A stretch of DNA of 5,738 bases from JBGSMB01 sp041740375 (lineage in GTDB: Bacteria; Patescibacteriota; Saccharimonadia; Saccharimonadales; JAGQMS01): assembly GCA_041740375.1 (NCBI GenBank), contig JBGSMB010000032.1, forward strand, positions 1-5,738, written 5' to 3'. The notes below the pieces were generated by a model. The model was not told the DNA's origin. It did no database searches and saw only the letters and a list, made by a program, of their open reading frames with translations. Below, piece by piece: positions 5,509 to 5,738 of this stretch (position 1 is its first letter; every line of letters starts with the position of its first letter). The position numbers and the translations under genes were made by a program.

Positions 5509-5738
5509 ATGACAGCTACTGCCCATTATATTACCGGAGTTTTGATTGCAGGAGCTGTGGGGAATCCATTGCTTGCGGCACCGCTAGCATTTGCAAGCCA
5601 CTTTGCTCTAGACGCATTACCGCATTATGGTGATGCAAATTGGAGAAAAAATCAAAAGATCATACGACGAGTCTGGTTAGGTGATTTTCTCGTGCTGATG
5701 GTCGCAGTTTTAGCTACGTTTTTACTTGCTTCACCTTG
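5509..5738 (+). CDS. Small membrane protein with His/Asp motif, function unknown, 3' truncated
   Basis: An open frame from the ATG at 5509 runs off the window after 76 codons. The visible part has a hydrophobic stretch at about 7-34 containing HYITG at 6-10, then SHFALDALPHYG (30-41), a basic loop (WRKNQKIIRR, 45-54), and a second hydrophobic stretch from about 55 on, which starts WLGDF. The spaced H6, H31, D35, H39 and D59 look like metal ligands near the membrane, loosely like YdjM-type membrane-bound metal-dependent hydrolases, but I do not firmly recognise the family. It starts 9 bases after the lysS stop with no Shine-Dalgarno sequence, so it is probably translated by readthrough of the lysS message. 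The coding call is good; the function is unknown. Confidence 0.7.
   Translation, partial: MTATAHYITGVLIAGAVGNPLLAAPLAFASHFALDALPHYGDANWRKNQKIIRRVWLGDFLVLMVAVLATFLLASP

Overview
The window reads as a compact bacterial housekeeping segment. All seven recognised genes lie on the + strand, with gaps of at most 59 bases and one overlap. Every gene ends or is spaced as in a small, streamlined genome. Several traits point to the Candidate Phyla Radiation (Patescibacteria): a prolyl-tRNA synthetase without the editing insertion, a divergent class II lysyl-tRNA synthetase, and uppS directly followed by rseP with no isoprenoid or phospholipid genes between. The moderate, slightly AT-rich base composition fits Saccharibacteria, but that finer placement is a guess. 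No in-frame UGA occurs inside about 1,870 codons, and proS ends in TGA. This argues against the UGA=Gly code of Gracilibacteria and Absconditabacteria.

Layout: 1-256 is the C-terminal part of undecaprenyl diphosphate synthase (uppS). 260-1432 is an RseP-type site-2 protease with a TTG start. 1413-2135 overlaps it and encodes a CPBP (Abi/CAAX-like) intramembrane protease. 2163-3425 is proS, 3485-3946 is greA and 3985-5499 is lysS. 5509-5738 is the start of a small membrane protein with a His/Asp motif; it runs off the window. No stretch over 300 bases lacks a gene, and I see no RNA genes, CRISPR arrays or mobile elements.

The order looks like a condensed form of blocks known elsewhere: uppS-cdsA-dxr-rseP-proS in Firmicutes, and greA-lysS in many Clostridia. 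The first three genes concern the envelope (lipid carrier synthesis and membrane proteolysis). The next three concern gene expression (two aminoacyl-tRNA synthetases and a transcript-cleavage factor).

The most interesting signals are regulatory. proS and lysS have no Shine-Dalgarno sequence at a usable distance, and each has a -10-like box ending 8-9 bases before its ATG, which suggests leaderless mRNAs. greA has an extended -10 whose TG is part of the proS stop codon, and it has a normal leader with a ribosome binding site. A near-perfect direct repeat with a 21-base period lies just before lysS. I found no clearly new multi-gene system.
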